The notes beneath the pieces were generated by a model. It was given only the letters and a program-made list of their open reading frames with translations, did not search any database and was not told the origin of the DNA. From the NCBI RefSeq assembly GCF_003854275.1, contig NZ_QTQP01000052.1:1-51692 (forward strand): a stretch of 51,692 nucleotides of DNA, read 5' to 3'. The DNA comes from Burkholderia sp. Bp8963 (GTDB lineage: Bacteria; Pseudomonadota; Gammaproteobacteria; Burkholderiales; Burkholderiaceae). Both the position numbers and the translations under genes were made by a program. Positions 1 through 8,062 of the stretch are shown in pieces; positions within the stretch are counted from its first letter, which is position 1, and every line of letters begins with the position of its first letter.

Positions 1-102
1 AGTGGGCGTTGGGAGCCGCTGCCGGGCATGGGTTCACTCGACGAAATGGCCGATGTGATCGTCACGCTCCTGCAGCCATATTTACAGCCCGATAATTATT
101 AA
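1..102 (+). CDS. C-terminal end of a possible TetR-family regulator (partial)
   Basis: An open frame enters from the left edge and stops with TAA at 100-102, giving 33 residues that contain MGSLDEMADVIVTLLQPYL. The amphipathic helix with an LLxPYL ending resembles the last helix of TetR/AcrR-type ligand-binding domains, but the DNA-binding part lies outside the window. The family call is therefore inference. It converges with the LuxR-type gene on the other strand, about 95 bp away. Confidence 0.4.
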   Translation, partial: SGRWEPLPGMGSLDEMADVIVTLLQPYLQPDNY

Positions 103-195
103 ACTTATTTGAGGGATGTTGTACTAGCGCATCTCGTTTGCGTGACTCGTTCGGAATCGTGGAGCCGGCGCGGAGAAAGCATCGCGCCCGCCGCA

Positions 196-1278
196 CTAAT
201 CGTGCGCACCGAGCCGGAATACGCTGCGCAGCTCGTCGTGATTGTGTACGTTGAGCTTGCGATAGATCTTGCGCACGTGATCGACGACCGTGCTGTCGCG
301 TAGCGCGAAGTCACGGGCGATCTCGCTGTGCGAATGGCCGAGCACGAGTTGCGTGCAAAGCTGGCGCTGCCGCTCGGTCAAACCGAACCGGAAGCCAAGC
401 CGTTCGATTTCCAGCTCGAGCGGCGGAAAGTGCTCGATGTAGACGACGATCGCGAAATCGCGCCGCAAGGCGCCCGCGTCGGCGAAGCGATAGGCCTTGA
501 AGCGGAAGCGGCCGGCCGTATTGCGGCGTTCGAGCATCGCGGGCGGCGCGGGGCAGCCGTGCCAGATCCGGTTCACGTTCGACAGCAGCGGCACGAGCCA
601 GTCCGGCAAGCGGTCGTGATGGTAGAACGCAAGCGGCTCGCCGGCCGCGAGCGACAGCATCCGGATGCTGTCTGCGTTGTGCAGCAGCAGCCGGCCCGTT
701 TCGTCGACGACGACGATCGCGGACAGGCTGCCTTCCGCTTCGTGAAGCGGCGCTTGCACGGGCCGCGACAGCGCATGCGCGAGATGCCGCGCAATGGGCT
801 CGAGGTCGCGGTGATTCTTTTCGGAGAACGGACGACTGCCGGGCGATCGGGACAGCTGCAGGCTGCCCCAGCCGCGCGTGCCGTCGGTCGCGGTCAGTTC
901 GAGGCAGTGGCGCATCGACACCGGCTGCCACAGGTCCGCATACATCGCGCTCGACAGCAGCGCATCGTCGTAGTGGACGCTGTTGTCGAAACCGCGTCCG
1001 CGGCGCATCGCATCGGTGAACGTGACGCCGAGCACTTCCTGCCGCGTCGTGTTGTGGACGTCCGCGAAATACGCGGGCAGCTTCGTGTAGACCGTATCGT
1101 TCTCGCTGTACACGTCCGTCAGTGCGTATTGCTCGTCGGCGTAGAAGAACATGCCCCAGTCGGCGCCGACGATATGCCGCGCGGCTTCAATCACATGAGG
1201 AATCACGAGGCGCGGCTCGACGCCGAGCGAACAGAGCCGTCGAATGTGACTCGCCAGCGCGACGTGCTTGTCAGACAT
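196..1278 (-). CDS. LuxR-family transcriptional regulator with GAF-like N-terminal region
   Basis: This 360-residue protein ends in a clear LuxR/FixJ helix-turn-helix (about residues 297-350: LTERQRQLCTQLVLGHSHSE, then an STVVDHVRKIYRKLNV recognition helix region). The first about 270 residues lack a response-regulator receiver domain. Blocks such as GADWGMFFYADEQY and a PFSEKNHRDLEPIARHLAHAL helix look like a GAF/PAS-type sensory module, so a small-molecule or redox signal is more likely than phosphorylation. The gene stands alone. A perfect 18-bp palindrome lies about 117-134 bp upstream of its start and is the obvious candidate operator. Ligand and targets cannot be read from the sequence. 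Confidence 0.85.
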   Translation of the reverse strand: MSDKHVALASHIRRLCSLGVEPRLVIPHVIEAARHIVGADWGMFFYADEQYALTDVYSENDTVYTKLPAYFADVHNTTRQEVLGVTFTDAMRRGRGFDNSVHYDDALLSSAMYADLWQPVSMRHCLELTATDGTRGWGSLQLSRSPGSRPFSEKNHRDLEPIARHLAHALSRPVQAPLHEAEGSLSAIVVVDETGRLLLHNADSIRMLSLAAGEPLAFYHHDRLPDWLVPLLSNVNRIWHGCPAPPAMLERRNTAGRFRFKAYRFADAGALRRDFAIVVYIEHFPPLELEIERLGFRFGLTERQRQLCTQLVLGHSHSEIARDFALRDSTVVDHVRKIYRKLNVHNHDELRSVFRLGAHD

Positions 1279-1851
1279 GAAGGCGCTCCTCGACCGTGCT
1301 TCGGAAGCGCTTTCGAGCAGGTAGTGGGGCGGCCGTTCGCGCGTTCCTCAACGTCTGTCCAGCTTAGACGCCCAACATGACAACTGCCGCAATTGCCCCC
1401 TTTCAAGGGGGCGTCAATTCGTCAAGCGATCCCTATCATTGCCCCATTCCAGCCGCATTCACGCCACGGACGCGTCGTCGGGACCCGCGTGCGGAAATCG
1501 TCCGATGCAACGCGATGGCGGCAGGAGTATCCGATTCGCAATGCGGCGACACGCGCGAGCAACACGACTCGAAACACGCGACATGGCTGCATCGCGATTG
1601 CGCGCATGACGAAGCGCTGACCCGGGGGAAACGGAGGAGGGGCAAATCACGGATGAGCGACGATACTGCGTGCATGCGAGCCGACCGGTGCGGACCTGTC
1701 GATCGCGGTGCCGGCGCGGCGCAGGTCACGATCGAGGTGACAGCGCCGGGCGCAGCGGCACGAACGCGGGGCGTCGAGATGCGCGGACGGCGAGACACCA
1801 GCGCCGCTCGCGTCGTATGTGTCGCATTGCTGCTTCATGTGAGGTGCCACG
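1279..1851. other. Intergenic region between divergent LuxR-type and DUF4148 genes
   Basis: These 573 bp separate two divergent genes. The stretch holds the GC-rich palindrome at 1395-1412 and a GAGG ribosome-binding site at 1841-1844 before the DUF4148 gene. Open frames here on both strands are arginine-rich, lack ribosome-binding sites and resemble no family, so none is called as a gene. Confidence 0.6.
1395..1412. promoter_or_regulatory. 18-bp palindrome, candidate LuxR-type operator
   Basis: GCCCCCTT-TC-AAGGGGGC is an 8+2+8 perfect inverted repeat, centred about 125 bp upstream of the LuxR-type gene on the minus strand. FixJ/LuxR HTH dimers usually bind palindromes of this size. Autoregulation is inferred from position only. 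The site could also serve the rightward DUF4148 gene, although that is about 440 bp away. Confidence 0.45.
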
Positions 1852-2118
1852 ATGAAGGCCATGTATAGCGCGGCGCTGGCCGCGGTTTGCGTGCTGGGCG
1901 CGGTGGGGCTCGCCCAGGCGCAGGAAGGGAGCGCACCGGCGTCGACGACGCCATCCGATTCCGCGATCAGTGCAACGTCGGTGGGCGGCATGCCCAGTGC
2001 CGGTACGCAGGCGGGCAGCCCGGCCGGGCTCACGCGTGCGCAGGTCAAGGAAGAACTCTTCCGTGCACGGAAGTCGGGCGAGCTCGATCGCCTCAACCGC
2101 TTCTATGGCGGCAGTTAG
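1852..2118 (+). CDS. DUF4148 small secreted protein
   Basis: This 88-residue protein has a typical Sec signal peptide (hydrophobic core of about residues 6-20, cleavage near AQAQ) and a short mature part. It ends in LTRAQVKEELFRARKSGELD, the hallmark helix of DUF4148 proteins, which are abundant and paralogous in Burkholderiaceae. The predicted location is periplasm; the function is unknown. The ATG is preceded by GAGG with 7-nt spacing. The region between the signal peptide and the motif is Ser/Ala/Gly-rich and probably disordered. The gene appears monocistronic. Confidence 0.85.
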   Translation: MKAMYSAALAAVCVLGAVGLAQAQEGSAPASTTPSDSAISATSVGGMPSAGTQAGSPAGLTRAQVKEELFRARKSGELDRLNRFYGGS

Positions 2119-2388
2119 CGGGAGACCGACGTGACGGTGTAGCGCGGCCGCTGCAATACGCGGCCGCATTGCTTGCTGGCGTCCGGTATCGGGCGACGCG
2201 TCGTGATGGGGCACGTTCACGCATGCCGGCACAGATGCAGGTGCACCGCCGTAAACAGGGGAGGAACAATCAGCGTACAAGCACGCCGCGAGCGTGCCGT
2301 CAATCCAATGTCGAGCATTCGTTCGAAGGGCCTGTCACACGCGCGTCACCCTGCTAGAATTCGGCTGCCGCATTGTTTCGATTGACTG

Positions 2389-2790
2389 ATGAGATTGCTT
2401 GACGCCCTGGTCGAACAGCGTATTGCCGCCGCCGCCGCGCGGGGTGAGTTCGACGATTTGCCAGGTACCGGCGCGCCGCAGGCGCTGGACGACGACGTTC
2501 TCGTGCCCGAGGAGGTGCGGGTGGCCAACCGTATTCTGAAGAATGCGGGCTTCGTGCCGCCGGCCGTCGAACAACTGCGCGCGCTGCGCAATCTGCCTGA
2601 CGAACTGCGTGCGGTCAGCGACCGCGCGACGCGCTGCCGGCTGCAGGCGAAGATGCTGGCACTCGACATGGCGCTCGAATCGCTGCGCGGCGGCCCGATG
2701 ACGATGCCGCGAGAATACTGCCGCCGCATCGCCGAGCGCCTGTGCGAGCGCGGGCTCGACGACGCGGCCGCCGAAGCGGGGCCGATGTGA
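2389..2790 (+). CDS. DUF1992 (DnaJ-C28-like) domain protein
   Basis: The 133-residue protein matches the small DUF1992 family: an N-terminal LVEQRIAAAAARGEFDDLPG block followed by the conserved PEEVRVANRILKNAGF motif. The same domain occurs in eukaryotic DNAJC28, but no J-domain is present here and the biochemical role is unknown. Its stop codon overlaps the likely GTG start of tadA by 4 bp (GTGA), so the two are almost certainly co-translated. No strong Shine-Dalgarno is visible before the ATG at 2389. Confidence 0.85.
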   Translation: MRLLDALVEQRIAAAAARGEFDDLPGTGAPQALDDDVLVPEEVRVANRILKNAGFVPPAVEQLRALRNLPDELRAVSDRATRCRLQAKMLALDMALESLRGGPMTMPREYCRRIAERLCERGLDDAAAEAGPM

Positions 2791-3365
2791 CGTCCGACCT
2801 GCTGCCGAGCGCGCCTGCCGAATCCACGACCGAGACTCCCGTATCCTCCGCCGCCGCGCCGGTATCGGTGCGCGACACGCATTTCATGCGCCTCGCGCAG
2901 GCCGCCGCCGAGGAGGCGCGTGCTGCCGGCGAAGTGCCGGTCGGCGCGGTGCTGGTGCGCGGCGACGAGGTGATCGCACGCGGCTTCAATCATCCGATCG
3001 GCGGGCACGATCCGTCCGCGCATGCTGAAATGGCCGCGCTGCGGATGGCGGCCCAGCATATGCAGAATTACCGGATGCCCGGCTGCGAGCTGTACGTGAC
3101 GCTCGAGCCGTGCCTGATGTGCGCTGGCGCGATCATGCATGCACGGATCGCGCGCGTCGTGTACGGCGCGCCGGACCCGAAGACGGGCGCATGCGGCAGC
3201 GTGATCGACGCATTCGCGAATCCGCAGCTCAATCACCACACCGAGGTGGTCGGCGGCGTGCTGGCCGACGAGTGCGGCGCCGCGCTGAAGTCGTTCTTCG
3301 CCGAGCGCCGCCGTGCATTGCGCGAGGCCCGGCTCGCGCGCGATCAGGCGGCCGACCCATCGTGA
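2787..3365 (+). CDS. tadA: tRNA-specific adenosine-34 deaminase
   Basis: TadA deaminates A34 to inosine in tRNA-Arg(ACG), allowing decoding of CGN codons. The zinc-dependent cytidine-deaminase fold is shown by the HAE motif (SAHAEMAAL, His ligand and catalytic Glu) and PCLMCAGA (two Cys ligands). The GTG at 2787 gives a 192-residue protein and overlaps the upstream stop. An internal ATG at 2886 would give a product closer to the usual TadA length, and the first about 33 residues are Ser/Thr/Ala-rich and not conserved, so the true start is uncertain. It is cytoplasmic and essential in most bacteria, and sits in an operon with the DUF1992 gene. Confidence 0.95.
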   Translation: MTSDLLPSAPAESTTETPVSSAAAPVSVRDTHFMRLAQAAAEEARAAGEVPVGAVLVRGDEVIARGFNHPIGGHDPSAHAEMAALRMAAQHMQNYRMPGCELYVTLEPCLMCAGAIMHARIARVVYGAPDPKTGACGSVIDAFANPQLNHHTEVVGGVLADECGAALKSFFAERRRALREARLARDQAADPS

Positions 3366-3440
3366 CCCGGTGCGGCGTCGGCGTGAACCCGGCGCGGTTC
3401 CGGCCCTCTAAGCTGGTTTGATCACCGACACGTCCCGCCC

Positions 3441-4379
3441 ATGTCCGTCCCGTCCGACGCATCCTATTCCATCCGCCTGCTGGCGCCGTCCGGCTACCCG
3501 CACGATCCCGACGCAATCAACCGCGCGCTCGAACGCCTGAGCGGCGCGCAGCACCGCATCGAGAACATCGAGGCGACGCAGCGCCGCTACCAGCGCTTCG
3601 GCGGCACCGACGGCGAGCGGGCGGGGGATCTGAACCGGCTCGCCGACCCCGAGCGGCCATTGCCCGACATCGGGCTCGCGGTGCGCGGCGGCTACGGCGC
3701 GGCGCGCATCCTGCACGGGCTCGACTACCGCGGCCTCGAACGCCGGCTGCGCGACCAGCCGATCGCGCTCGTCGGCCACAGCGATTTCACGGCGATCCAG
3801 CTCGCGCTGTACGCGAAGGCGCGGATCAAGACGTTCGGCGGCCCGATGCTGTCCGCCGATTTCGGCGCGGAGACGCCGAGCGACTTCACGATGAAGCACT
3901 TCTGGCAGACGATTGCGCAGCCGTCCACGACGATCGTCGCGGAGGCGCCGCAGGTGCAGAGCGTCAACGTGTCCGGCACACTGTGGGGCGGCAATCTCGC
4001 GATCCTCACGTCGCTCGTCGGCACGCCGTACATGCCCGATATCGACGGCGGCATCCTGTTCATCGAGGACGTCAACGAACAGCCGTTCCGGATCGAGCGG
4101 ATGATCTACCAGCTTCACCTGTCGGGGCTGCTCGCGCGCCAGCAGGCGCTCGTGATCGGCCAGTTCACCGGCGGGCGGCCGTTCGAATACGACAACGGCT
4201 ACGACATGCAGGCGATGCTCGAGCAGGTGCGCGCGGTGATCGGCATTCCGGTCGTTACCGGGCTGCAGTTCGGCCATGTGCCCGACCTCGTGACGCTGCC
4301 GTTCGGCGCGCACGCGCAGCTCGTCGCGAACGCGCACGGCTTCCGGCTGACGCTGTCCGACTATCCGCATCTCGGCTGA
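3441..4379 (+). CDS. ldcA: LD-carboxypeptidase (muramoyltetrapeptide carboxypeptidase, S66 family)
   Basis: This 312-residue enzyme removes the terminal D-Ala from murein tetrapeptides during cytoplasmic peptidoglycan recycling. The S66 catalytic triad is readable: Ser114 in VGHSDF, Glu209 in ILFIEDVNE and His279 in QFGHVPD. The N-terminal RLLAPSGYP and AVRGGYGAARIL blocks are family signatures, and length is normal. There is no signal peptide, which fits a cytosolic enzyme. It lies 75 bp after tadA on the same strand, possibly on the same transcript. An intrinsic terminator follows within 50 bp, closing the unit. Confidence 0.93.
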   Translation: MSVPSDASYSIRLLAPSGYPHDPDAINRALERLSGAQHRIENIEATQRRYQRFGGTDGERAGDLNRLADPERPLPDIGLAVRGGYGAARILHGLDYRGLERRLRDQPIALVGHSDFTAIQLALYAKARIKTFGGPMLSADFGAETPSDFTMKHFWQTIAQPSTTIVAEAPQVQSVNVSGTLWGGNLAILTSLVGTPYMPDIDGGILFIEDVNEQPFRIERMIYQLHLSGLLARQQALVIGQFTGGRPFEYDNGYDMQAMLEQVRAVIGIPVVTGLQFGHVPDLVTLPFGAHAQLVANAHGFRLTLSDYPHLG

Positions 4380-4401
4380 CGGCAGGCGGCGCACGAATGA
4401 G

Positions 4402-4430
4402 AAAGGCGGGTTCTCCCGTCTTTTTCTTTA
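4402..4430 (+). terminator. Rho-independent terminator after ldcA
   Basis: The stem AAAGGCGGG (4402-4410) pairs with CCCGTCTTT (4415-4423) with one G-U pair and a TTCT loop, and runs into a T-rich tract (TTTTTCTTT). Confidence 0.85.
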
Positions 4431-4690
4431 AGTAAGTGCGCAACTAACGGTCGATAAATTTGCTGTTTTCTGCTGTGGACCGGCCGATCTCTGCACCATT
4501 TTTGTCAACAAAATTCGTGGCCAACGTGTTCGGCAGATCGGCCGTGGGCGGGCGATTCACACTTGTCGTGCGTCGCTTCGATGCGATGCGCACCAGATCG
4601 AACCATCACGATGCGCCCGGATTGTGCAAAATCCTGCAAAAGAATTGTTGACAATCTTTATGTCCGTTCTACGATGGGGACCATCACACG
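4431..4690 (+). promoter_or_regulatory. Promoter region of the GntR gene with two TTGT-N2-ACAA boxes
   Basis: A sigma-70-like promoter is visible: TTGACA at 4648-4653, 16 bp, then TACGAT at 4670-4675, just before the ATG at 4691. The -35 hexamer is embedded in TTGTTGACAA (4645-4654). The exact reverse complement, TTGTCAACAA, occurs at 4502-4511. TTGT-N2-ACAA resembles operators of FCD-type GntR regulators, so autorepression, possibly by looping between the boxes, is a reasonable inference. Confidence 0.55.
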
Positions 4691-5398
4691 ATGCAGATCA
4701 TGAACGAACCCGAATCCGTCCCGTCCGGCGCGCCCGGTCCCGAAGCGATCGCCGAACGCATCCGCACGGCGATCCTCGAGCATCGGCTCGCGCCCGGCGC
4801 GAAGCTGACCGAGGCGCAGCTCTGCGACGTGTTCGGCGTCAAGCGCGGAACGATCCGGCAGGCGCTCGCGCTGCTCGCGACCGATCGGCTCGTCGACCTG
4901 GAGCCGAATCGCGGCGCATTTGTCGCGAGCCCGACGCTGCAGGACGTGCACGAGGTGTTCGAGATGCGCCGGATCATCGAGCTGGCCGTCGTCGAGCGGC
5001 TCGCGACCGGGCCGGGCGCGAAGCGCCTGAAGGGTGTCGCCGCGCTGATCGACAAGGAGCGCAACGCGTTCGAGCGGCGTGATTTTCCTGCGTGGATCCG
5101 CCTGTCGGGCGAGTTCCACACGGCGCTCGCGGCGCTGATGGGCAACGAGACGCTCAGCGCGTGCCTCGACGGGCTCGTTGCGCGCTCGACGCTGATGTCG
5201 GCGCTGTATGAATCGCACGGGCGCAGCCCGTGTTCGTTCGACGACCACGACGAGATTCTCGCTGCGCTGGAGGCCGGAGACGCGAAGCGTGCCGCGGCGC
5301 TGATGGCGCATCACCTGCAGCACGTCGAACTGAGAATGCTGGACCGCCCCGCGCAAGGGGCGGTCGACCTGCGCGAGGTGTTCGGCGGCGCCGCCTGA
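4691..5398 (+). CDS. GntR-family (FCD/FadR subfamily) transcriptional regulator
   Basis: The 235-residue protein has a winged HTH at about residues 12-75 (AERIRTAILEHRLAPGAKLT, then LCDVFGVKRGTIRQALALLA), followed by an all-helical FCD ligand-binding domain with FEMRRIIE, FHTALAALMGN and the HHLQHVE metal/ligand helix. It directly precedes the NCS1 permease and racemase genes and probably controls them in response to a purine-catabolic metabolite such as allantoin or urate. That role is inferred from context. Paired TTGT-N2-ACAA sites upstream suggest autoregulation. A second in-frame ATG at 4700 is an alternative start. Confidence 0.9.
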   Translation: MQIMNEPESVPSGAPGPEAIAERIRTAILEHRLAPGAKLTEAQLCDVFGVKRGTIRQALALLATDRLVDLEPNRGAFVASPTLQDVHEVFEMRRIIELAVVERLATGPGAKRLKGVAALIDKERNAFERRDFPAWIRLSGEFHTALAALMGNETLSACLDGLVARSTLMSALYESHGRSPCSFDDHDEILAALEAGDAKRAAALMAHHLQHVELRMLDRPAQGAVDLREVFGGAA

Positions 5399-5441
5399 GC
5401 GGCGACCCGAACCCGTCCGCCACGAGAACCGAAGCAATGCC

Positions 5442-5465
5442 GACCCGCGACGCAAGCCGCGGGTC
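5442..5465 (+). terminator. GC hairpin between the GntR gene and the NCS1 permease
   Basis: GACCCGCG (5442-5449) pairs perfectly with CGCGGGTC (5458-5465) around an 8-nt loop. There is no T-tract, so it is at most a weak terminator, attenuator or mRNA-stability hairpin in the leader of the permease gene. Confidence 0.35.
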
Positions 5466-5544
5466 GCGGGTCCGACTCCGGGCAACGTCCGGGGCGATTT
5501 CGATGACGATGGAGCGGCCGTCCGGCCGCGGTCAAGGAGAGGTC

Positions 5545-7029
5545 ATGGCTCAGGTCAGTGTGGCGCACGACAGCGCGTATCCGGCGGAAGGCGGCGAGAA
5601 CGGGAGCGGGGCGACAGTGCCGAGTGGTTTCAGTGAACGCCTGTACAACGAAGATTTGGCACCCCTGAAAAATCAGACATGGGGCGCATACAACATCTTC
5701 GCATTCTGGATGTCGGATGTGCACAGCGTCGGCGGCTACGTGTTCGCGGGCAACCTGTTCGCGCTCGGGCTGACGAGCTGGCAGGTGCTGATCGCGCTGA
5801 TCGTCGGCATCGGCCTCGTCAACGTGCTGTGCAACCTGATCGCGCGCCCGAGCCAGCAGGTCGGCGTGCCGTATCCGGTTGCGTGCCGCGCGACGTTCGG
5901 CGTGCTCGGCGCGAACGTGCCGGCCGTGATCCGCGGCCTGATCGCGATCGCGTGGTACGGGATCCAGACCTATCTCGCGTCGAGCGCGCTCGTGATCGTC
6001 GTGCTGAAGTTCTTCCCGCAATGGCTGCCGTATGCGGACGTGCACCGCTACGGCTTTCTCGGCCTGTCGGCCGTGGGCTGGGCGGGCTTCATGCTGTTGT
6101 GGGTGCTACAGGCGTTCGTGTTCTGGAACGGGATGGAGACGATCAAGAAATTCATCGACTTCGCGGGCCCGGCCGTCTACGTCGTGATGTTCATCCTCGC
6201 GGGCTACATGGTGTGGCGCGCCGGCTGGCGCAACATCGGGATCAACCTCGGCGGCGTCAAGTATCACGGCGCCGAAGTGATTCCGGTGATGATCACCGCG
6301 ATCTCGCTCGTCGTGTCGTATTTCTCCGGGCCGATGCTCAACTTCGGCGACTTCTCGCGCTATTGCCGGACCTTCGGCGACGTGAAGCGCGGCAACTTCT
6401 GGGGGCTGCCGGTCAATTTCCTCGCGTTCTCGCTCGTCACGGTAATCACGACCGCCGCGACGCTGCCGGTGTTCGGAGAACTGATCACCGATCCGGTCGA
6501 GACGGTCGGGCGCATCGATCATCCGACCGCGGTCATCCTGGGTGCGCTGACGTTCACGATCGCGACGATCGGCATCAACATCGTCGCGAACTTCGTGTCG
6601 CCTGCGTTCGATTTCTCGAACGTCGCGCCGCGGCTCATCAGCTGGCGCGCAGGCGGGATGCTCGCGGCGGTCGCATCGGTGTTCATCACGCCGTGGAACC
6701 TGTTCAACAACCCGGCCGTGATCCACTACACGCTCGACGTGCTCGGCGCATTCATCGGGCCGCTGTATGGCGTGCTGATCGCCGACTTCTACCTCGTCAG
6801 GCGCGGCAGGCTCGTGCGCGACGATCTGTACACGATGTCCGAGCACGGCGCGTACTGGTACACGGGCGGCGTCAACCGCCGCGCGCTCGGCGCGCTGCTG
6901 CCGGCCGCGCTGATCGCGATCGTCTGCGTGATGATGCCGGGCTGGCAGGGCGTCGCGAATTTCTCGTGGTTCATCGGCGCGGCGCTCGGCTTCGGGTTCT
7001 ACCGGCTGTTCGCCAACCGCAAGGCCTGA
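5545..7029 (+). CDS. NCS1-family nucleobase/allantoin-type permease
   Basis: This 494-residue inner-membrane protein has about 12 hydrophobic segments and NCS1 signatures: LAPLKNQTWGAYNIFAFWMS at the first helix, a PSQQVGVPYPV loop, and MLNFGDFSRYCR. The start chosen at 5545 has AAGGAG 5-11 bp upstream; the frame stays open further upstream but without a start site. NCS1 members import allantoin, hydantoins, uracil or urate-like compounds with Na+ or H+. Placement between a GntR regulator and a racemase, with allantoinase next, favours allantoin, hydantoin or a related purine breakdown product. The exact substrate is not determined. Confidence 0.9.
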   Translation: MAQVSVAHDSAYPAEGGENGSGATVPSGFSERLYNEDLAPLKNQTWGAYNIFAFWMSDVHSVGGYVFAGNLFALGLTSWQVLIALIVGIGLVNVLCNLIARPSQQVGVPYPVACRATFGVLGANVPAVIRGLIAIAWYGIQTYLASSALVIVVLKFFPQWLPYADVHRYGFLGLSAVGWAGFMLLWVLQAFVFWNGMETIKKFIDFAGPAVYVVMFILAGYMVWRAGWRNIGINLGGVKYHGAEVIPVMITAISLVVSYFSGPMLNFGDFSRYCRTFGDVKRGNFWGLPVNFLAFSLVTVITTAATLPVFGELITDPVETVGRIDHPTAVILGALTFTIATIGINIVANFVSPAFDFSNVAPRLISWRAGGMLAAVASVFITPWNLFNNPAVIHYTLDVLGAFIGPLYGVLIADFYLVRRGRLVRDDLYTMSEHGAYWYTGGVNRRALGALLPAALIAIVCVMMPGWQGVANFSWFIGAALGFGFYRLFANRKA

Positions 7030-7039
7030 GGGGCGCGCC

Positions 7040-7894
7040 ATGAAGATCAAGCTGATCAACCCGAACACGACGCAGCGGATGACCGACGCGATGGGCCGCT
7101 GCGCGCGCGAGGTCGCGGGCGCCGGCACCGCGGTGGTCGCGGTCAGCCCGCCGATGGGGCCGCCGTCGATCGAAGGGTATTACGACGAGGCGCTCGCGAC
7201 GCCCGGGCTGCTCGCCGAAATCGCGCAAGGCGAGCGCGACGGTTTCGACGCGTACGTGATTGCCTGTTTCGGCGATCCGGGGCTGTATGCGGCGCGCGAG
7301 CTCGCGCGCGGGCCCGTGATCGGCATCGCGGAAGCGGCGATGCATGCGGCGAGCGTGCTCGCGCCAGGCTTTTCGGTCGTCACGACGCTCGCGCGCACCT
7401 GCGGGATCGCGTGGCATCTCGCCGAACGCTACGGGATGAAGCGGTTCTGCCGCAACGTGCGCGCGACCGACGTCGCGGTGCTCGAACTCGACCGCCCGGG
7501 CTCGGCCGCGCGCCGGGTCATCGTCGACGAATGTCGGCGCGCGCTCGACGAGGATGGCGCCGACGCGATCGTGCTCGGCTGCGCGGGGATGGCCGAATTC
7601 GCGCACGAGATCGAGCAGCAGATCGGCGCGCCGGTGGTCGAGGGCGTGACGGCGGCGGTCAAATGGGCGGAGGCGCTCGTCGCGCTGCGGCTCGCGACCG
7701 CAAAGCGCGGCGACTACGCGCGGCCGCTGCCGAAGCGCTACGACGGCGAATTCGCACGCTTCAGCCCGTGCGCGGCGGCCCCGGCCCCGGCCGCGGCCGC
7801 GGCCGCGGCGCGCAGCGACGCCGCCGGGGCCGCAGCCGCCGCCGCAGCAGAGCCGCTCCCCACTTTGCCGCACCCGCACATACACACCGTCTGA
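7040..7894 (+). CDS. Asp/Glu/hydantoin racemase family protein, probable allantoin racemase, with Ala-rich tail
   Basis: The 284-residue protein starts 10 bp after the permease stop with GAGGGG as ribosome-binding site. It has the two catalytic cysteine motifs of Asp/Glu/hydantoin racemases (ACFGDPG near residue 79 and LGCAGM near 184), plus the KLINPNTT start typical of hydantoin/allantoin racemases. In this pathway it would interconvert allantoin enantiomers so that all of it reaches allantoinase; the substrate is inferred. The family is usually about 240 residues. The last about 40 residues here are an Ala/Pro-rich low-complexity extension encoded by GCC/GCG runs (about 7771-7860). Confidence 0.85.
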   Translation: MKIKLINPNTTQRMTDAMGRCAREVAGAGTAVVAVSPPMGPPSIEGYYDEALATPGLLAEIAQGERDGFDAYVIACFGDPGLYAARELARGPVIGIAEAAMHAASVLAPGFSVVTTLARTCGIAWHLAERYGMKRFCRNVRATDVAVLELDRPGSAARRVIVDECRRALDEDGADAIVLGCAGMAEFAHEIEQQIGAPVVEGVTAAVKWAEALVALRLATAKRGDYARPLPKRYDGEFARFSPCAAAPAPAAAAAAARSDAAGAAAAAAAEPLPTLPHPHIHTV

Positions 7895-8062
7895 CACGCA
7901 CTATCTGCGCCGCTGTATGGGCGCGTATGGGCGTTTTCGCTACACTGGGCCGTCGTTCGAATCGGCTCGCGGAGCCGCCGCGCAGCCGGTGGAGCGCGGC
8001 GGCCCGCTGGTCGGGCCGATCGAAACCCATTATTTCAGCAAGTTTTCGTCGCACATCGAACC

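Noticed and set aside
1377..1868. 163-codon frame between the LuxR-type and DUF4148 genes
   Set aside because: Arg/Thr/Ala-rich without RBS or homology pattern; it overlaps the DUF4148 start.
7914..7933. Two copies of TATGGGCG before puuE as a regulator site
   Set aside because: The repeat is short, GC-typical for this genome and has no matching copy at the other purine-pathway promoters.
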